Shown here: one piece after another, positions 23,601-36,700 of the stretch
How positions within the stretch are numbered: the first letter of the stretch is position 1
Layout of the letters: each line of letters starts with the position of its first letter
NCBI GenBank assembly: GCA_022494885.1
Contig: JAGVSM010003602.1
Location: 1-64,000, forward strand
Direction: 5' to 3'
Source: Micrasema longulum
Taxonomy: Eukaryota > Arthropoda > Insecta > Trichoptera > Brachycentridae
DNA: 64,000 nucleotides
Notes under the pieces: model-generated
The model's input: the letters and a program-made list of their open reading frames with translations, nothing else
Told to the model about the DNA's origin: nothing
The model's database searches: none
Program-made: the position numbers and the translations under genes

Positions 23601-26600
23601 CGCTAAGTATACCGAAGTGGAGGCCTCGGAACAACAAAAGAGGCGAAGGAAGGCCACAAGTGTCCAGCCTGTGGGTCATAGATAGCCAAATAGCCCAAAA
23701 AGAAAATATTGGAAGAGTTTAGAAGAGGCCTATGTCCAGCGGTGGAATGAATGTGGCTAGCAGTAAGTTTACATTTTAATTCTTCCACATTTGCTAGACA
23801 TAAATAACACAATTGCTGCACATAGGCTGGATATGCTTAGTAAATTAAAATAAATGAATTTCTTGTTTATCAGTCAAAATCACTTTACAGACATTTTAAA
23901 ATATAAAACATTACATAATATTTAAAAAAATAAACAAAAAAAAAACACAAAATAGCTCTTTTTATGCAAGCGGGTTGGTCATCCTTCGGCGGCAGAGTAT
24001 TATAATACCTTTTTTATTTTTACGCAGTTTCCTCGCTGCTTGTCTTTCTTTTTTTAGTTGGTGCTTGGAAGGTTTATTCTCATCTGGAGCCCCGAGACAG
24101 TTGATTTGTTCCTCTGAAATCAACACATTACTTTGTAGACCTTTCAAATGCACACAAAAAAAAACAATGTATTTCCAAGATTGAAACTCAAATAAAAACA
24201 TAAAAGAATCACGGATCATTATCATTGTGGCTACCTGGAGCGGGCCCCTTCCTCCTGGTGACGGCGGGAGGTTGGGGTTTCTCGGCTGTGACAGGCAGGG
24301 ACAGGTCCAGAAAGTACTCCGTCCTATTGGAGGAGTGATGGCAATCCTGGCACTCCAGTGTGGACACCAGGAATCCTCGGAACACCTGCATCATGCATCA
24401 TGAAATGCTTCAACTTATTCTACAGCTAAATAAAAATCAACAAATCATAAACGCTCACTCATAATATCGCCAGGTTGCGAAAGTTAAAATATAAATTTTT
24501 TAAAAATAAGTTTTTTATGACGAACACATAAAAATATTGACTTATTTTATTCATTTATCCTTGTACAATTTTTGTATACAAACATGATAATCGTGGTAGA
24601 TTCTTGAATGTGTAATAACAATTATCTCCTGTGGTCATAGTGATACATAAACTATCTATTTATTGAGTAAATCTATTATAAGCAACTGCTGGAACCCATG
24701 GTAAATTGTAAAACTCCCGGAATCATCAAATTTGGGTTTACCTGCTCAGGTCTAAGCATCGTATCGGAAGCCTGTTGACCGTAGAATTTCACCTTTTGTA
24801 TTTTCTCTTTGTCCAAGTCTGATCTCTTTTCTTTGGAGTCCAAGTTAAGTTTCTGAAGAACTATACTCTGATATCGCCGTAAATCTTCACCCCTGCAAAA
24901 ATTAATCAAATCAATTACATGCTAACGGGCGCTGCAATAATATGGCCGGCAGTAAATTAAGTATATAGAATTAAGCAATCAAGATAATAGATAAAATACA
25001 ACTGTATTTTTTAATGATAAATTGATGACAAACTATTATGAGACCAATTAAATTTATTTGGGAGAAATCTCATATAGTTTCGGAAAGCACGGATCTTTCC
25101 ATCTACAGGTGTAGTCATAAACTAAAACGTTTTAGAAGATCTGTGCTCTCCAAAACTATAAAGCAGTGGTCCAAAATATATTCAAATAGTCTCATAACAA
25201 AGTGTCTTATTTAATAAACAAAATACTACACCTGAGTGCCTGATAACATTGATACATTATCATATCTTTATCTGCACCTGATGGTGAATAGGGCATGGCA
25301 TTATTAAACAAAATACAGCATGTCTTGATCATCTTTAATATTGCGAAGTCCAAGTTCAGAGACAATGGACAGATATTTACTATACCTAGTGAGGATAGAC
25401 AGTATCTATTATGTTTTTAATTTGATTTGACATAATTGTACTACATCAAATTCTATTTAATTTCACCCATATTCACCATTTTGCAAACAAAACATATTGT
25501 ATTGTTTACAATAATAAACGCCGATTTCGGCACTGAACTGAACTAAATAAAATATTGCAATATAAAAACACATTTTGATTTAATATTTCATGACGACCTA
25601 GCCAGGGTGTTCATATGTTAACACGATGTTGTATATTAAACGATATATAGTTTGCGGTTACGCCTGGAATATCTGTCAAAATCGTATCTCATACGGGAAA
25701 TGACGGCTAAAGCTGTCAATACAAAAGACATTTGTAGTGAAAAGACCTCTCTTTCACGTAGGTGAAACAGAAGTAATTATATGGTAGGAGGAAATGTCTG
25801 CAATGAAAGTGTCACAACACAATTTTCCGCATCTTTACTCAAAGCATGAACATAAACTATGATCAAATCAGAAGTGTTTTTTTTTTTTTAAATAAGAAAG
25901 TTATGATGTGTGTTCGTTAGAGTGGATCCTATGAGTAAAAATGACCGCAAATGTGTAAATTTAATTTTATTGTTATTTTTGAGTGTATATTTCCATTACT
26001 TGACTGATTTTATAAATATACTTTCAAATGATGTATCAACTTTGAAAAAAAGAATCTGCGATTGAGGAATCGAACCTGGAACTTCAAGCGTGGTAGGCGA
26101 ACGCACCAACCACTACATTACGAGCTAGACTTATATCCACAACGATCATTGAATTACTAGTATATTTGCAGGCACCTTAGGGAATTAAAAAAATATTACG
26201 TAGTGACAAAACACCGCTTTTTAGTTGTTAACGGTAGAGCTGATTAATTAACCGGAGTCCAAAAGGACAAATAAGAATACCTGACTGCTTCTAGTAGATG
26301 CCGAAGAAGTTCATGACTGTCGTGCTGTTCACCAGTGCCAAATTGTTGATTCTTCTGTGTAAAGGCGTGGAAAAGTTCTTTTGGATTAAAGGTGTCAGCT
26401 TTGCCTGAAAAATTTAACATAAAAATTATATTCAATACGATTTTAAATGTTTTTTTTTTTAATTTCTCAGTTCAGTCAAAGTTTTGATACTGAAATTTAT
26501 ATTTAACATTTGCAAAAAAACTACATTTGACAATGTTTACATGCATAAAATCAGAAAAAGTCACTTAATATTTCCCGGTCCTCCTATAATAAAATTCCTG

Positions 26601-29600
26601 GTAAAATAAAAGCAAAAATAGTATAAAAGAAACAATATTTAATATTGCTATTAAATATTGTTTTTTAAATCAGTTTATCAACGGCATGAGTGATAATTTT
26701 ATTTGATATATCGTCTATGTAAGTTCAATACAGCGTATGAGCCAAAATAATCAAAATATGTTTTTTGGTGTTTTCAATTGAACGGGACAAGCTGCATTGA
26801 TTGGTATATATGAATTTAGAAATTGACCTATATATTGCTTGAATTTGATTAGATTCAGTATTGCGAATTAATCCTCTTTACTAAAGAAGCAAAGATATAC
26901 CAAGTATATCCCTAAATCCCATACAGCGGATGAGACATACTCGATTTGCGTAAAGGCAATGCTGCAAATACGGCATACATAAGTGCCGTAATTAAATTCA
27001 TATAGACGCATATGATACTAAAAATAGATTGTCTAATATAAATCAAAAACACAAAATAAACTGCATTTAAATTATTTCTTATCTCTTTGTTTTACGAAAC
27101 CGTAAGGTTTTCTATACCTCCTGAACATTTTGACAAATGGTTCATCCACGGTTTTGAACTAACATAGACTATATACATTGTATGTTCCTTGTATTGTCAT
27201 GCTATGCTTTTTTATTGTGTAAAAATAAAAAGTAGTAAGTACATAAAAAAACATTTTTGTATACAATTTCCCATAGCACTAAAAGTCGTTATTTTTAAAA
27301 CGCTTTTTTATTACAAATTTCAGTTATGTATAAATTTACAGCAAAATCACAATAATTCAATGTGATTTTACTCAAGCCAGGGTGTTCTGTGCTGTAATTC
27401 TCCATCAATTGGGCGGGCCTCTTAGTCCGTTATGCCACAAAAAAATATTAATTTGTTTATAATGTATTCCTGTAAAACAAAGGATTTGAATAAAATAAAT
27501 CAAACAACTTTGTTTTTAAACACTAATTTTTTTTTATTTATATTTTTCACCGACCGGTTTCAAAGCAAACAAGCTTCTTCGTCAAAGTTTACGTAACTAA
27601 TGAATTCTTTCCTATTTTATTTTTATCATGTTAACATTTCTTTTAGTTTTTTCAATGTACATTGAATCGCAATCATTACAATTTAATTGTTATATCCCAG
27701 ATTTATTATATTTATGGATTTTGTCTTTGTGATTTTTATTTTGTGAATATTAGAGTAAAAGACATAGTACTTAGTGAATATTAGAGTAAAAGAACACTTA
27801 AGTTGCTTAAATAATAAAAAAATCATGTACATTGAAAAAACTAAAAGAAATGTTAACATGATAAAAAAAAAATAGGAAATAAATCATTAGTTATGTAGAT
27901 CTTGACGAAGATGCAATGATGCGATGATTATTGAAAAAATATAAATAAATAACCACAAAGTTAGTGCTTCAAATGTAAAATTTTAAATATTTGAATCTCA
28001 AAAAAAATCGAACATGTTTCACTATTATATATGGTCAGAGATCAAATAGTAAAATAAGGCCAAAAAAAAAGTATTTTTATTTTTGTGGAAAAACATAAAA
28101 ATAAAGGCTGGAAAATACTTTCCTTACTCTAACTTCACCAACCGATGGAGCTGACAGTGAACTTGTTAACCGAGAAAATGTTTACATTTAGTTATATCGC
28201 GTAGGGATGGGGAAGAAAATAATAAAATCATGATTTAACAAAATGAAAAAGTAATTTTTTACTGTTTGACAGATAAATATGATAATTTCTTTTCCAATTT
28301 TTAATAAGAAAAAACTATTATGAATCAATTTCTTAACCCCCCTTTTGTACTGGCCGAGTCTTATATAGTACGGTTTTACAAAACACGCCATTTTACAGGA
28401 ACCTATCTACCGCGTTGTGGGAAGGTTACCTGTATATCTGTTACATGCGCAATGAGGAAGTTAAGTGGTTTTTTTATTTGTTAATAGACTATTAAACTAA
28501 GCCAAAAAAAAATTGTTTCAATCTTTATATACCGTATTATCAGTGCTATAAATTTTTAAGTTTTGTACTTCTGAAATAACTCCACATGTGACGTCAGAGG
28601 TTCTCTTCCGCTTATTTTCGATCAGTTCTGCCGATTGTTCCGTTGACGGTAAGCATACTAGAAATCTTCCATAACTCTCTTATCATTGGTCGATTCATAT
28701 TTATATATATATTTTTTTAAAAGAGAAATACAAGAGTTCTTATTATTTACTCAAATAGTTAAATTTTCAGACCATTTCCTAAAAGTCGTAAATAACTTGT
28801 GCTGGAAAAATGGCAATCGAGTTATGGTAGAGTGGGATTTGAACCTGGGACCTTTGGTCCGTGAGTCCACAAGACTACCTCGGGACCACGACCCGATTCT
28901 ATGAACTAGTAACGTCATTCAAAGTAGATTGTTTCTATAAAAATATTTTTTTTTTTTTTTCGTACAATTTAATGTTCCAATTTTTACCGCGCGCAAGAAA
29001 ACATTTATTGTATCCAATATCCCATAGGGCTAAAGTTCCTCATTAATAATTTGTATTTAATGTAAAGTTATACACACTATAAAATAGAAATGACTTATTG
29101 ACAGATTTGTAAACTAGAATTTCCAAGACAGTTGCATTTGCGTAACAATTTCTGATTTTAAAGTAAAAACTTTTCAAGCAGAAAATATTGCAAGGCAAAA
29201 ACCTTGAAAAAAAAACTAACCGGGGTCTTGTAACTTTTCAAGTGCGGAAGCGAGTGTCTCGGTCAGGGGGCCCCACTTTTGGAGCTCCCCCGCGATGGGC
29301 GGCAGCTGCAGCTCCCGCTCCTCCCCTTCACTGTCGCTGGCCGACACCTTGCATGCGCCCCCCGGCAGGAGGAACTTCTCTCCGGGCTCCGCCATCTCTC
29401 TGAGGACCCAGGTGAGGTAGGGAGTCTGCACCAGACATTGCAGCACCGAATTGAAGAAGCACGTGTTACCGAGGTTGGACAGCCCCCGGACGCGCTGAGC
29501 TGGAGAACAATCCGCAGCGCGAGACCCGATCGCCGGAGGAGTTTTGTCCAACATCAGCGTTATTTTCGGAGGCTCTGGAATTTCTAATTGCGTTTCAGCG

Positions 29601-30079
29601 ACACTATTCGTCTTGGACGTAGAGGCCGCCTGTTTCTTCACCAAATCGATGGCCTCTTCCAGTTTCCACGTAGTTCCGGAAAGGCTGATGGAGGTGTTGC
29701 ACATGTAGCAGTAGATTTCCCAGTAGCCGGTGTCTACGGCCAGGCAGTGGGAGTCGGAGTGCGGGGTCAGGTGGTGCTGCAGCGCGTGGGACTTGTGGTT
29801 CCTGCCGCACAGCTGAGACCCGCACTGCAGACACATCCATAATGTCGGCCGCTGAACTTCGTACATCGAGTTCTCGTCTTTATTTTCGGAGCTGTCGTCG
29901 TCGCGGCTTTTTGCGCAATCCGAACATTCGACGGCGATACCGGAAATCTTCAATTTCTTCTTCAGCTTATTCAAGTCGACGGCTTTCTTTATGTGGGCGC
30001 ATTTCGGTCCGTCTTCGCACGATTCTGTCGATTCTCCGCAATTGTCTCCTGGCTCAGATTGTCTCTTTTTTTTAACCAT
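20648..30079 (-). CDS. Usp16-45: ubiquitin carboxyl-terminal hydrolase USP16/USP45
   Basis: USP16/45-type cysteine proteases remove ubiquitin, in animals notably from histone H2A (USP16) and ERCC1 (USP45). Six exons on the minus strand join in phase to 991 residues: 30079-29221, 26404-26281, 24892-24742, 24385-24235, 24113-24009 and 22233-20648. An N-terminal zf-UBP domain (about 25-165) is rich in Cys/His pairs (CLQCGSQLCGRNHKSHALQH). The Cys box GLSNLGNTCFFN places the nucleophile near residue 207. The His box HGGHYVAYVK places the base near 888, and the Asp is in YISDSR near 966. A Lys/Arg-rich segment (KHQLKKERQAARKLRKNKK) and a large Ser-rich insert (about 464-740) split the catalytic domain, as in USP16. 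The ATG at 30079 opens the basic MVKKKR start. Introns contain MITEs, SINEs and a LINE scrap. USP16 versus USP45 cannot be separated; insects usually have one gene. Confidence 0.93.
22790..23110 (+). repeat. repeat family D, copy 1, USP16/45 intron 5
   Basis: The block around TATAATTTTCGGGTTTATAA, ACGTCATTTTGGCATCA and GCGTTGGTCTCCTACAGGG aligns with 46170-46460 (ATTTCGGGTTTAAAAATGA, ACGTCACTTTGGCATCA, CGTTAGTCTAGTAGGG). A partial inverted copy lies at 32200-32390. It is a dispersed non-coding element of unknown type. Confidence 0.7.
23290..23400 (-). repeat. tRNA-derived SINE, family 2, copy a
   Basis: On the minus strand it has GTGGTCCCGTGGCTAGTG, then AAGTCCGAGGTTCGAACCTC with a perfect B-box palindrome (GGTTCGAACC) and CACTCTACCCC. 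Related copies lie at 28790-28905 and 62190-62300. Confidence 0.65.
23440..23770 (+). pseudogene. RTE-type LINE fragment (reverse transcriptase C-terminal scrap)
   Basis: The plus-strand translation gives the RT motif VRQGDSIS near 23467-23490, then, near the end, EEAYVQRWNECG, a C-terminus characteristic of insect RTE LINEs (EAYVQ box). Stops and gaps interrupt the frame. It lies in the last intron of USP16/45, antisense to that gene, and adjoins a SINE. Confidence 0.7.
25031..25203. repeat. MITE with about 70-bp inverted arms, USP16/45 intron 2
   Basis: The two halves are imperfect reverse complements: ACTATTATGAGACCAATTAA and AGTTTCGGAAAGCACGGATC on the left, AGATCTGTGCTCTCCAAAAC and ATAGTCTCATAACAAAGT on the right. 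The whole could fold into one hairpin. No further copy was seen in the window. Confidence 0.65.
26050..26135 (-). repeat. tRNA-derived SINE head, family 1-like
   Basis: The minus strand reads TGTAGTGGTTGGTGCGTTCG (A-box-like), then CAGGTTCGATTCCTC (B-box). The spacing suits a pol III promoter, but a full tRNA cloverleaf is not evident. It lies in USP16/45 intron 2, which separates the exons at 26281 and 24892. Confidence 0.6.
27541..27948. repeat. foldback element with about 120-bp arms, USP16/45 intron 1
   Basis: The left arm (27541-27663) and right arm (27822-27948) are inverted copies. The core ATCATGTTAACATTTCTTTT is matched exactly by AAAAGAAATGTTAACATGAT, and the outer parts (GCTTCTTCGTCAAAG against CTTGACGAAGATGC) also pair. 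The centre contains a short tandem duplication of GAATATTAGAGTAAAAGA. There is no coding content. Confidence 0.8.
28450..29045 (+). repeat. MITE family A, copy 3, with nested SINE, USP16/45 intron 1
   Basis: It begins CAATGAGGAAGTTAAGTGG and ends TAGGGCTAAAGTTCCTCATT. The copy is longer than the 401-bp reference because about 200 bp containing a SINE interrupt it between the GGTCGATTCAT block (28688) and ATGAACTAGTAACGTCATT (28900). It carries a perfect TGACGTCA at 28589-28596. Confidence 0.8.
28790..28905 (-). repeat. tRNA-derived SINE, family 2, copy b, nested in a MITE
   Basis: On the minus strand: GTGGTCCCGAGGTAGTCTTG, then GGTCCCAGGTTCAAATCCCA and CTCTACCATAACTCG. The SINE is younger than the family A MITE it interrupts. 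Confidence 0.65.
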
Positions 30080-30723
30080 GATGTATTTTGATAGTCCTTC
30101 GGAATTTATGTAAGAAAATGGTTAATCTGGTGTGTCACGCATAAAGCAAACGTCAGCTTTACCTGCAACAATGAAATTTCGCGAGATTGTCAAGATGTCG
30201 TTGAAAGATGTTGCTGATAATGAATAAACGAGAAACTCTTATCGACTAATTTACTGAATTGTATTAGCCCGATATTAACTATCTGGGAAAGCGTTATTCT
30301 ACAAAATATGAAAATACACTATGAAAGACACTAGTCACCAACCTCATGGGCGCACAAAACGATGAAAATCCAGTATTCAGCATGTAAAATCCCATATGAC
30401 TGACGGATTCTTCGGTTTTTTTAGAACTAAAAAGTGGCAACTATTCGAATTCCAGCTATGCGATTGGTGCAATTTAAAGAGCCTACTTTGAAAGATGGGA
30501 AAATGATTATTTTGAACAATGGTAACACAAAATCCGTGACAGTAGACAGAAGACAAGATGTTGAGCGGCCTTCTCATAAATTCTGACGTGATTCTAGGCT
30601 AGGTTGACACACAACAAAAGACATTTTCCGTGAGCAGGGGAATCGTTTTAAATGTTTATTTTGAAATAATTACTAACGACGTCAAGGATTCAAATTAATC
30701 GATATTAAGTATTTAAAAAAAAT
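30080..30723. promoter_or_regulatory. divergent USP16/45-macoilin promoter region
   Basis: The start codons of USP16/45 (30079, minus) and macoilin (30724, plus) are 644 bp apart and face away from each other, so both promoters and 5' UTRs must lie here unless an upstream non-coding exon exists elsewhere. No TATA box in a convincing position and no other clear motif was found. Confidence 0.5.
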
Positions 30724-33700
30724 ATGAAGAGGCGAAATGCCGAGTGCGGCAAAATGAGGCGGCCGATAAAGCGCAACAAGATCACCGAAGGAATATATGG
30801 AAGGTATGCATAAAATATAATTAATAAGCTATTGAAACGACCTGTAAGATTAATTAAAATATATTTTATTTAATATTTAGTATAGTTATAAAAAATCAAG
30901 CCGTTTATCTGGCTATTTTAAATTATGAGACATTGATTGGGCTTTATCCCCTCGAGGAGTTGTGGAACATCTGCTCGTCCTCTGAAACGTACAGCAGGTT
31001 TTTTGCCGCCAATTTATAACGATACAAGTTTCCGCAGTATTATTAAAATCTATTTATATATAAATTAATACAATGTCAGTTTTGTTTACTAATCAGCAAT
31101 TTGTTTTTTTCAGCACCCTTTTGTACCTGAAATTTTTAATGTTATGGGCCATGGTTATTTTGGCCGATTTTATTTTGGAGTTCAGATTTGAGTTCCTTTG
31201 GCCTTTTTGGATGCTACTCCGATCTGTATATGATTCATTCAAATACCAGGGTTTTGTGAGTAATACTATTGTTTAATTATCCAATCATGGACTTTTTTAT
31301 AAGCCTATTTAGTTTCACGATTAGCACACACTATGTTAAAATCTATTCTAATTTATTATTAATTTGTATTCCACACTGAGACACCTGTTGGCTGGATCAA
31401 CTGCTGGTTTATTTATATCTAACCATTTCTTTAAAAATACTACCCATTGTACTTAGTAGTAAATTAAACTTTGCAAGTACTTAAGTATACTTTTTCTCAT
31501 TTTATTAACAATAGTGCAACTGAACAAATAAGCATCGAACATCGCCAGGTTGCCACTTAGATCGATCACACTGAGTATGTCCATGTAGCTTTCTATTTAT
31601 CATAAGAGTTTTGCAATCATTTAGTTTTTAATTTATAATTAGGAGTAAAAATTAGTATTTCGCACGAAAAATTGAGGCTTAAAATGTTTAATAGCAATGC
31701 AAGGGAAATAAAAGTCCCTATACATTTGCACAATTTTCTATATACTCTGCTAAAATTTTGTTTTATGTATTGTATTTTTTATTTAACTTTTTGTCACTTC
31801 AGTTTGTTTTTGCCCAACAGACCAAAACACAAATCCGCAGAAATAGAGCTCTAAAGTTTTTTTTTACGAAATAGAAATAAATAATGACCTCAACTTAAGA
31901 CAAAATTAGTTAAAAAACATTTAAAAATATATGTTTTGTTTCATTTAAATTTTATAAATTTAGGCTTTCTCAGAACTCCTGTACACCAACTCAATTTTGT
32001 TAAAAATGGTATGTGGGACAAAAACGAACTAAAGCGACGAAATGGCAGTTTCATCCATCCAACCGATAATAAGGTCTTATCCCATTTTTTTGTAATTTTT
32101 AAATAAGTAATAAATTACGATGGTAATGGTATTAATTTTTTTTGTGCAACGGATAAATTTTCTAAAAAGGTTTAAATTTAAATATGCATAATTTGAATTA
32201 CCTGGAAACAAGACTCTATGCGCCCTGTTGGACAAACAGCACGTTTGCGGCACAATCGCGAGCCCTTTTGTATGCGCTCATTTTTAAACCCGAAAATTAT
32301 AAATGAAAACTGAATTTGAACACATTGAGGGTTATATCTTTAGAATCGTAAAAATCCTCTCTAAATATGTATCTTATATATTATTATTCTAAAAGTGAGT
32401 GATTGCGTCTGTCATATACGGACCCGTTTCACACGTATAGGTGGGTAGACACATATTTATTATTTTCCCTTTTTGTTTCATTTAATTAGTTTCCACTCGC
32501 GGGTGAAAATTTTGCTAAAATAAATCGAGTGGAGATTAGTCAGCCTCATGGTGTACTGTTTAGTGTTTTTACCTGCCTATTAATTGATAAATGAAATAAT
32601 TAAAAAAATAATAATTAATGAATCCACTCTATGTTTTTTACTTGTTCCGTAAAATGTAAAACAAGTCTGTGATAGCAGTACACAGACGTCGTTTTGTAAA
32701 GAGAATACACATGCATCCTTAATTGTTTTGTAAGGCGGCGTCTCTCTCTTGCGTCCAATTGCTGTCTCTCTCGCTGTCATGTAAACGTTTTTAGGTTAGT
32801 TACTCTGGTTAGTTCACCAGAAGATAATTTAATTTTCATATATAAATATTAATTTTAGTTTATTTATTTATATATACGCCCAATGGGCATTTTTAAGGAC
32901 ACATTTATACATAGAAAATTATTATAAAAAAAGTAGAAAGACTCAATGGTTTATAGTAGACTTGGTGGGAGTGGAAGCGGGAGAGAGGTGTTTATAATTG
33001 AATTTGATTCAGTGATCGTTTGAAAGAAGACAACTTGTTATTAAAGAAATCAAGACTGGTATGTTTGTTGGCAGTCCTAAGAATTCTGGGCATAGGGGAA
33101 TGAAAACCATATTTAGTTCTATGTATATCGGTATGAAAGAGTAAGTTTTGTCTCAGGTTTCTAGTTGGGATATTTAATTTTATTGAGCTCAGTAGTTCAG
33201 GCGCATCAAATAGTGAGTTGAGAATTTTAAATAGGACTCTATAAGGTCGGATTTATTTCGACGGTCTTGAAGAGAAGATATATTTAAGGTAGTTTCTAAC
33301 TCATTATACGTATATAGGTCTCTGGATAAGCCCAACCTCCAGCCTATCTTTCTCAAAAATCGATGTTGAACTGATTCAATATTCTTGATGTGAACATCAT
33401 AATATGGAGACCAGATAACAGAGGAATACTCTAGGTGCGGGCGAACTAGGGAACAGAAGAGAGTTTTAAGGGTATTGATATTTTTGAAGTCAGCTGTGCT
33501 TCTGTTAATAAATCCAAGAAGTTTTAAGGATTTATTGATAGCATGTTCAATATGAATTGTAAAAGAAAGTTTAGTGTCTAGTAAAATACCCAAATCTCGT
33601 ATACTAGACACAGATGATAATATTTCATAGTTCAGTGAGTTAATACCGTATCGATATAATATATTGAAGTTTATGTTACTCTGTGTTAGTTTGTTTATGA

Positions 33701-36700
33701 CATAAAAATGCTGAAATTAAGGTATGTTTCCTATATAAAATGGGTTGATTTCTGTTCAAACATGTTGAATTTTGTTCAGGAGAGCGCTTGAGTTGTAAAG
33801 CAGTTTCAAATGTATCTCTCGAAGTAAAAACACAATTCGTTGCTGTTTTTTTGGATTTATAGACTTTGATAAGGATATTTAAGAAAAAAACATTTAAAAT
33901 ATGGACTGTTAAAATAACTATGGGACTTCAATGTTTGTAGAAAAATATACGCCTTCCTTCCTGTGCGTTATTTCGGTGTTGATGTGTTTCAACTGATACT
34001 TTTTTCACAACGAATGCAAAGAACTGAAGTCTCAATTCCCAGGAAATAATGGCTGAAAATCGCTATAACTTTTAAGTACCAGCATCTACTGCCTTTTTAT
34101 AAGTTTTATTCGCTTTGACATAATTTTAAAGGTCAATTATTCTCGATTTTGAACTTTTAAAACTCAATTGACAGCAAAAAACAACAACGTCAGTCTAGAA
34201 AGCATGTAAATGGACATCAGGGTATTCAGCTCTAAAGTATTACTGGACTACCGTTGTTTTAGAACTAGCTATTTCAGTAGTGCTATACCGGAGGACTCTA
34301 ATTTTTTAAGGATTAATAGAATCTGAATATATTAACAAAATGACAATCATAACTCAATTTCGCAAAAAATGTGACTTCCAGATTTCAAATTAAATTCCAC
34401 TAAGCATGCTTTATAAATAAAGATTTGCTGTTAACACTTCACTGTGCTCGTTACATTGCACTTGATTGATGAAATAATATGGTCTCTTTAAAAAAAAAAG
34501 AAATATGCCATCGTTAAAATCACTGGCATTTGAGTAGCATAAAAAAAAGATCCCGGGCGGTCGCCAGATTTTTTTTTTTACTCATAAAAAGGTCACCTAT
34601 TCAAAAGGGTTGGAAAAACACTGATGTAGTTAATATATAAATAATAAATAGATCAAGTAAATATATCTTTAAATGGTAGTTCGGTTGAGTATTCAGAAGC
34701 AAATACATATTTTAATCTAAATATTATATGGAAGCAATTTTTTGTTTCAGGCTTTTTCAGTTTTCTTTGTGTGCATTGCCGTGACGTCAGATATGATCTG
34801 TTTCTTCTTCATTCCTGTACAATGGGTGTTTTTTGCGGCTAGCACATACGTCTGGGTCCAATATGTCTGGTACACTGGTAAGTGATAAATTATACACCTA
34901 CATAGTAGTTAGTTATCTGTAATGACGTATAATTGAATAGACACATTACAAGCTCCAAGAAAAGGCCATTTTAATCCCGATTACTCGAACTCTAACCTAT
35001 AACTCGAACTCGATTACTCGAACCTATACAAGACCTTTTAAAGAAATGGAGAACGGGGTGGTCAGCCTGGGGTGATAGAGTTCAGAATTTTAGTAGATGA
35101 TTTCATCTACTTAAAAGAGGGAAAAAAAGAAAGACATCTGCGAATGAAGATTACGCACACGAATTAGACAGAGGATTTGTGTATGACAGGGCTTCGATTT
35201 ACAGGTATTATGGCTTGTTAAAACTTTATCATAGAAAATGAAAAAATCGGCGCTTCAAGCTCCTCGACTGTTCATAATTTACAAGTCACAACCTTTAATT
35301 AAATACGCTTTCCAAGTATGGATAATTGCCTTTCGTGTTTCATTCTCTAACGGACTTTCATTGTAATTAGACGTGAAGCTGCGCAGAAAAATGCCATCGT
35401 GTGTAATGAAAAAATGCTTTAATTTATAAGGTTTTCTATTCATATTTTCTGCCATGGGCTCTAGCCATGAGATCATAACCCAGTTCTATTTCGTATGATT
35501 TTACGGAACGTAAACTTTTTTTTAAAGTAATTTAAGACTGTAACCCATCAATGTTCTAAAGCAGGTTGGGAAGAGGTCCTTCATACCATATTTTTAAAGT
35601 CATTTGAGTATTAATACCATATTAAAATATACAATATCATTTTATTATACCAACATAGGCACTGTGTGTACATCAATAAATAAAAATAAATATACCCTAG
35701 CAGCTGATATGTGTACATCTAATGCACTGTATTTTAAACAGAGAATATGAATATAAATTTATGTGTTCCTCCTATTTGTGAAAGCTGTTCCATTGCTCCA
35801 CAACTCGGTTTGTCATGAAATCTCATTGATTTAAACTTATGCATGTTTCAGACAAAGGCGTATGTTTGCCTACACTCATTCTCTGTACTGTGCTGGTATA
35901 CGTAGAGGCGGGTGTACGCCTGCGTGACTTGCGCCACATGCCGGCACACCTGGACCTGTGCCGACCGTTTGCGGCCCACTGTATCGGCTACCCGGTAGTC
36001 ACGCTGGGGTTCGGCCTCAAATCCTTCGTGGGCCATCGCATGAGGCGACGGAGGCAGAGAGAGGTGGCGAGAGAGAACACCTTCTACCTGCAGTTGCTGC
36101 AGCAGGCGCTTCCACCAAACCAAAAGGTAAACTTGCGCACCTTCACTAAGCCTGCCCAGAGAGGTGGATCTTTCCATGCTGTGATTACAAGTTTTAGACT
36201 CTTTTTTTCTAATTGTGTATCATAATGTGTATTAGTGATTTAGTTATCTTTGTTTGTTATAATTTTTATAGACAACATGTTCCTTTAAATGTTCTACTGT
36301 GCTTTTTTTTTGTTTTTTTTAAGACCTTTTTTAAATACGTTTAATATTATGTACACTGTAATTGGCAGTTAGCGATATTGTACATATAAATGTTTACATT
36401 AACTATAATCAAATCTTGTTTCTTCGGTGCTTAAAACATATTTAATTGCTTTGTATTTGCAGCTGGCAGTAAAAGAGCCGGAAAAGGGAGCCAGTCCCGC
36501 AATAGAAAAAACTCCGGAAATTACTCTTCCGGAGAAGCAAATGAATGGCAATGCCATCCACATGAACTCTTCCAAAAACCACAGTAAAAAGTCTGACACC
36601 AAAAGTAATCAGCAACAGAATGACAAAAGTTTGTCTTCCTCCCATCACAACCACACACCTGCCGCTGTCATCACGTTGGCTAATCACTCCAAGGACAGTC

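Noticed and set aside
35085..35240. Possible exon with KKWRTGWSAWGDRVQNF-like reading
   Set aside because: There is a stop within the frame, no family resemblance, and the macoilin phases join without it.
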